Part shown: in pieces, positions 60,602 to 64,000 of the stretch | How the letters are laid out: each line of letters opens with the position of its first letter | Position numbering within the stretch: the stretch's first letter is position 1 | Source: Sphingopyxis sp. 2PD | GTDB taxonomy: Bacteria > Pseudomonadota > Alphaproteobacteria > Sphingomonadales > Sphingomonadaceae | Reading direction: 5' to 3' | Assembly: GCF_005503695.1 (NCBI RefSeq) | Contig: NZ_SCMU01000001.1 | Location: forward strand, 186,001 to 250,000 | DNA: 64,000 bases | Made by a program: the position numbers and the translations under genes | The notes under the pieces: model-generated | The model's database searches: none | What the model saw: only the letters and a program-made list of their open reading frames with translations | What the model was told of the DNA's origin: nothing

Positions 60602-62776
60602 TCAGACTTCGCGCATCGTGAAAGCGAGCGTCGGGACGTCCTGACGCTTGTGCAGCGCCGTCCCGCGACCCGACAGGGACGGGTTGTTCATGAAATAATG
60701 ATGCAGGTTAAAGGGCTTGTCGCCGGACGCGGTTCGCACATAGATGCCGTCGGGTTGCAGCACCCAGCTTTGTTCATTGTCGATCAGATTGGCGACAAGC
60801 ACCTGATCGAGGATCTGGTCGTGCACCGTCGGATTGTCGATCGGGATCATATATTCGACGCGGCGGTCAAAATTGCGCGGCATCCAGTCGGCGCTGCTGA
60901 TGTAGAGCTTCGCCGTGCGGTGCGGCAGCGGCGCGTCGTTGGCGAAGGCCCACACGCGGCTATGTTCGAGGAAGCGGCCGACGACCGATTTGACGCGGAT
61001 CGTTTCCGAAAGCCCCTCGACCCCCGGCCGCAGACAGCAGATACCGCGCACGATGAGCTCGACCGGCACCCCCGCAGAACTCGCCTCGTAGAGCTTGTCG
61101 ATGATGTCGGGATCGACGAGGCTGTTCATCTTGGCCCAGACCCCCGATGGCGCCCCCGCCTTCGCCGCCGCGATTTCGGCGTCGATCAGCTCGCTGAGAT
61201 GCTGGCGCATGTTGAGCGGCGACATGGTGATGAGGTCGAGCCGTTCGGGTTCGACATAGCCGGTGATATAGTTGAAGAGCTGCGCCGCATCGCGCCCCGC
61301 GCGCGGATCGGCGGTAAAGAAGCTCAAGTCGGTATAGATACGCGCGGTGACCGGGTGATAATTGCCCGTGCCGAAGTGGCAATAGGTCCGATACCCCTGC
61401 CCTTCGCGGCGCACGACCATCGAAATCTTGGCGTGCGTCTTCCATTCGATGAAGCCGTAAACGACCTGCACCCCAGCACGTTCGAGCTGGTTCGCCCAGA
61501 GCAGATTCTGCTCCTCGTCGAAACGCGCCTTGAGTTCGACAACCGCGGTCACCGATTTGCCCGCCTCGGCCGCCTCGATCAGCGCGCGGATGACCGGCGA
61601 CTGGTTGCCCGCGCGGTAGAGCGTCTGCTTGATCGCGACGACGTCGGGATCGGCGGCCGCCTGCCGCAGGAAGGACAGCACGACATCGAAGCTTTCATAG
61701 GGGTGATGGACGACGATGTCCTTCGAGCGGATCGCCGCGAAACAATCGCCGCCATGTTCGCGGATGCGTTCGGGAAAACGCGGCGAATAGGCCGGGAATT
61801 TGAGGTCGGGACGATCGACGTCGACGAGCGCCGACAGCGCCGCGAGCCCGATGAAGCCGCCGATCTTGGCAACGATCGCCTCATGCCCCTGAATGTCGGC
61901 ATTGAGCAGCGCCGCGATTTCGGCGGGCATGTCGGCTTCCAGCTCCATCAGGATCACGCGACCGCGGCGACGGCGGCGAATCGCGGTGCGGAAGAGGCGG
62001 ACGAGATCCTCGGCCTCTTCCTCCAGCTCGATGTCGCTGTCGCGGATGATGCGGAACACGCCCAATGAGCGGATCGCAAACCCCGGAAACAGGAGGTCGC
62101 CGAACAATTCGATCAGAAATTCGATCGGGACGAAGCTGGTCGCCTGCCCAGGCACCGGCACGAACCGCGGCAGCGAGGCGGGAATCATCACCAGTTCGCG
62201 GAGCGTGTCGCCGCTCGCCTTGTGCTGAAGGTCGAAAATGACCCCAAGGCCGCGGTTGGGGATGAAGGGAAAGGGATGCGCCGGGTCGAGCACCTGCGGC
62301 GTCAGGATCGGGAAAATCTGGTCGATGAAATATTGGCGCAGCGCGGTGCGCAACGCTTCCTTGTTCGACCCCGCGCCGTGGACGACAATGCCCTGTTCGG
62401 CGAGCTGGCGATGGAGCAATTGCCATTCGCTCTGCTGCTGGTCGACGAGGCGGTGGACCTCGGCCTCGATCTCGGCGAGCTGTTGCCCCGGCGAGCGGCC
62501 ATCCGCCGACGGGTCGTCGATGCCCTGAAGCTGCTGCCCCTTCAGCCCCGCGACGCGAACCATGAAGAATTCGTCGAGATTGCTGCCCGAAATCGACAGG
62601 AAGCGGAGGCGTTCGAGCAGCGGGTGCGCGGGGTTGCGCGCTTCCTCCATCACTCGCCGGTTGAAGGCGAGCCACGACAGTTCGCGGTTGAAGAAGCGTT
62701 CGGAGCCGAAGCGCGGCGGCGTCGCCGCGGTGTCGGCGTCATTATCGGCGCGTAAGGGGCTGCCAGCTATCGACAT
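60602..62776 (-). CDS. ppk1: Polyphosphate kinase 1
   Basis: A 724-residue enzyme that makes polyphosphate from ATP. The histidine that is autophosphorylated is in HAKISMVVRREGQGYRTYCHFGTGNYH and a second conserved histidine is in FLEHSRVWAF; NRELSWLAFNRRV opens the N-terminal domain. SSADWMPRNFDRRVEYM near the C-terminus is typical. Its ATG overlaps the hdaA stop by 10 bases. With ppx and ppk2 in the window it forms a full polyphosphate turnover set. Confidence 0.96.
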   Translation of the reverse strand: MSIAGSPLRADNDADTAATPPRFGSERFFNRELSWLAFNRRVMEEARNPAHPLLERLRFLSISGSNLDEFFMVRVAGLKGQQLQGIDDPSADGRSPGQQLAEIEAEVHRLVDQQQSEWQLLHRQLAEQGIVVHGAGSNKEALRTALRQYFIDQIFPILTPQVLDPAHPFPFIPNRGLGVIFDLQHKASGDTLRELVMIPASLPRFVPVPGQATSFVPIEFLIELFGDLLFPGFAIRSLGVFRIIRDSDIELEEEAEDLVRLFRTAIRRRRRGRVILMELEADMPAEIAALLNADIQGHEAIVAKIGGFIGLAALSALVDVDRPDLKFPAYSPRFPERIREHGGDCFAAIRSKDIVVHHPYESFDVVLSFLRQAAADPDVVAIKQTLYRAGNQSPVIRALIEAAEAGKSVTAVVELKARFDEEQNLLWANQLERAGVQVVYGFIEWKTHAKISMVVRREGQGYRTYCHFGTGNYHPVTARIYTDLSFFTADPRAGRDAAQLFNYITGYVEPERLDLITMSPLNMRQHLSELIDAEIAAAKAGAPSGVWAKMNSLVDPDIIDKLYEASSAGVPVELIVRGICCLRPGVEGLSETIRVKSVVGRFLEHSRVWAFANDAPLPHRTAKLYISSADWMPRNFDRRVEYMIPIDNPTVHDQILDQVLVANLIDNEQSWVLQPDGIYVRTASGDKPFNLHHYFMNNPSLSGRGTALHKRQDVPTLAFTMREV

Positions 62777-63426
62777 GTCGCGTCATCCTGTCTTTCGAGC
62801 AAATCGGGATCGATGAGCCCCTGTGACAGTAATGTTTCACGCGTAAGACGAATGCCGATGCCGCCGCCCTTTTCGAGCGAGGCCGCATCGAGTGCCGCGA
62901 CGACGCGGTGGATCATCGCATAGCTGCGTTCCATTCGCGGCACGATATAGGAGGCGACGCCGGGCGCCAAGGCCATCCCGCGCTGCGCAAAAAGCGCCTC
63001 AATCAGGTCGCGCGCAAGGCAATCGTCGGGATCGCCGATCGTCAGCACCGGCACCGCCGCGAGGCGCGAGCGGAGGTCGGGCAAGGCAATATTCCATGCG
63101 GCGGGCGGCGCGTCGGCGATGATCAGCAGCGGCGTGCCGCTCGCCTGCGCGGCGTTCCACGCGTGGAAGATTTCCTCTTCCGACACGCTGTCTTGGCCGT
63201 CGATCACGCGCCCGCCGGTGTCGGCGGCGAACAGGCGCCCCATCAGGCTGCGCCCCGAACCATGCGGGCCGGTGAGCACCGCGGTGCGGACGGGCCAGGT
63301 CGCCACATGGCGCAAATAGCGCACCGCATCGGCGTTGCTGGCCCCGACAATCAGCGGGCCATCGTTGGCGCCCCCTGCGCTCCAATCCAGCGGCAGGGCG
63401 ATTTGACCGGAGCCTTTGCGCGCCAT
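62767..63426 (-). CDS. hdaA: Regulatory inactivation protein of DnaA (Hda-like)
   Basis: A 219-residue DnaA-like AAA+ protein without a DNA-binding domain. QIALPL (residues 8-13) matches the beta-clamp binding motif. Walker A reads GPHGSGRS (53-60) with arginine in place of the usual lysine, as in Hda of E. coli. LRSRLAAVPVLTIG resembles the sensor region. Hda with the DNA clamp stimulates ATP hydrolysis by DnaA and so prevents re-initiation. Its ATG overlaps the stop of the upstream gene, and its end overlaps ppk1. Confidence 0.85.
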   Translation of the reverse strand: MARKGSGQIALPLDWSAGGANDGPLIVGASNADAVRYLRHVATWPVRTAVLTGPHGSGRSLMGRLFAADTGGRVIDGQDSVSEEEIFHAWNAAQASGTPLLIIADAPPAAWNIALPDLRSRLAAVPVLTIGDPDDCLARDLIEALFAQRGMALAPGVASYIVPRMERSYAMIHRVVAALDAASLEKGGGIGIRLTRETLLSQGLIDPDLLERQDDATCR

Positions 63427-64000
63427 CAGCGGCTGATCCGCAGCTGGCCGCCGCCCTCCTGCACCGTAAAGCCGCGCGCGGCGAGCGCGGCGCGGAGCGC
63501 GGCGAGGTCGCCGCGGAAGGTCACGCGCATGACCGAGGTGCCACCGAGCGCGAGGCTGGTCGTCGACGCCGACTGGACCCCCGCGACGCCTGCGACCGCG
63601 CGTTCGGTCGCGGTGACCGAATCGACGTCGGGCGAACTATACTGGACGGTGAAGCTTTGCACCCCGGCGGCGGCGGTCACCGGCACGCTGCTGTCGGTTT
63701 CGGCGGGCAGCGCATCTTCGTCGGTGGCGAGCGTCTCTTCGGGCAAATCTTCGCGTTCGAAGGGCTTTTCGAGCACAAGATAGGTGTCGGTCCGAAGCAC
63801 GCCTGCGGCGAGTGCGTCGATATAGATGCGGTCCATGCGGGCGACCGCCTTTTCCATCATGTCGGGCAGCGCCGCGGGGCTGGGCCCTGTCATCGTGAAG
63901 CTGGAAATCAGCTTGCTGTCGGGACCGAAGCGCGCGGTGAAAGTGCCTTTGATCGGGCCGCCGGGCCAGGAATATTCGACGCGTGCGATCGGCGTCAGCA
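63426..64000 (-). CDS. Unknown protein (DUF2066-like), N-terminal part outside the window
   Basis: The frame is open from the window end at 64000 down to the TGA at 63428-63426, so the gene starts outside. The visible 190 residues contain YSWPGGPIKGTFTARFGPDSK and DMMEKAVARMDRIYIDALAAGVL and end with a beta-alpha domain, VMRVTFRGDLAALRAALAARGFTVQEG. DUF2066-like proteins sit in this position upstream of hda in other proteobacteria. The function is unknown. The stop overlaps the hdaA start (ATGA). Within the window an ATG at 63893 exists but the conserved frame continues past it. Confidence 0.65.
   Translation of the reverse strand, partial: LTPIARVEYSWPGGPIKGTFTARFGPDSKLISSFTMTGPSPAALPDMMEKAVARMDRIYIDALAAGVLRTDTYLVLEKPFEREDLPEETLATDEDALPAETDSSVPVTAAAGVQSFTVQYSSPDVDSVTATERAVAGVAGVQSASTTSLALGGTSVMRVTFRGDLAALRAALAARGFTVQEGGGQLRISR

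Overview
The window is a 64 kb piece of chromosome from a high-GC alphaproteobacterium, most likely a sphingomonad close to Sphingopyxis. This is an inference from protein style, from the gene order serC-serA-hisZ-purA and hdaA-ppk1-ppx, and from many intergenic palindromes built on sequences such as CCTGAGCCTGTCGAAGGGC. I see no rRNA, tRNA, CRISPR array, prophage, insertion sequence or integrase. Coding density is high and nearly every gene belongs to a recognisable family.

Region by region. 0-11 kb: end of guaA, a DsbB-like membrane protein, a divergent HxlR regulator/GST pair, GFA enzyme, purT, a VTT membrane protein coupled to an AAC(3)-I-like acetyltransferase, an esterase, polA, two exported proteins and a CDP-alcohol phosphotransferase. 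11-24 kb: pheA, two coupled c-type cytochromes, a LOG-family protein, an extensin-like lipoprotein, the serC-serA-hisZ-purA biosynthetic run with small genes inserted, a class I haloalkane dehalogenase and a flavin reductase. 24-32 kb: spinster-type MFS transporter, amidase, DUF2721 protein, an alanine-type aminotransferase, then phaC and phaP for polyhydroxyalkanoate storage. 32-41 kb: clpS, two convergent L,D-transpeptidase-type genes, an iron-uptake pair (TonB receptor plus PiuC-like dioxygenase) behind a Fur-like palindrome, arsC, recF, and a small psp-like operon. 41-50 kb: rpoC and rpoB on the minus strand with their own promoter and leader. 50-64 kb: DnaJ-like protein, ppk2, hypotheticals, aspS, an FAD-linked oxidase, rnd, and the tightly packed operon (unknown)-hdaA-ppk1-ppx.

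Themes: purine, serine, histidine and phenylalanine synthesis; storage polymers (PHA and polyphosphate, the latter with ppk1, ppk2 and ppx); envelope maintenance and stress.

The most interesting non-coding signals are: a pseudoknot-capable leader with a sequestered ribosome binding site before serC; a good sigma-54 promoter in front of an unlisted 37-residue membrane peptide and pspC; paired TTGTGC/GCACAA-type dyads around the phasin promoter; a terminator-like hairpin inside the rpoB leader; and several families of long, perfect intergenic palindromes. No clear new defence or mobile system was found.
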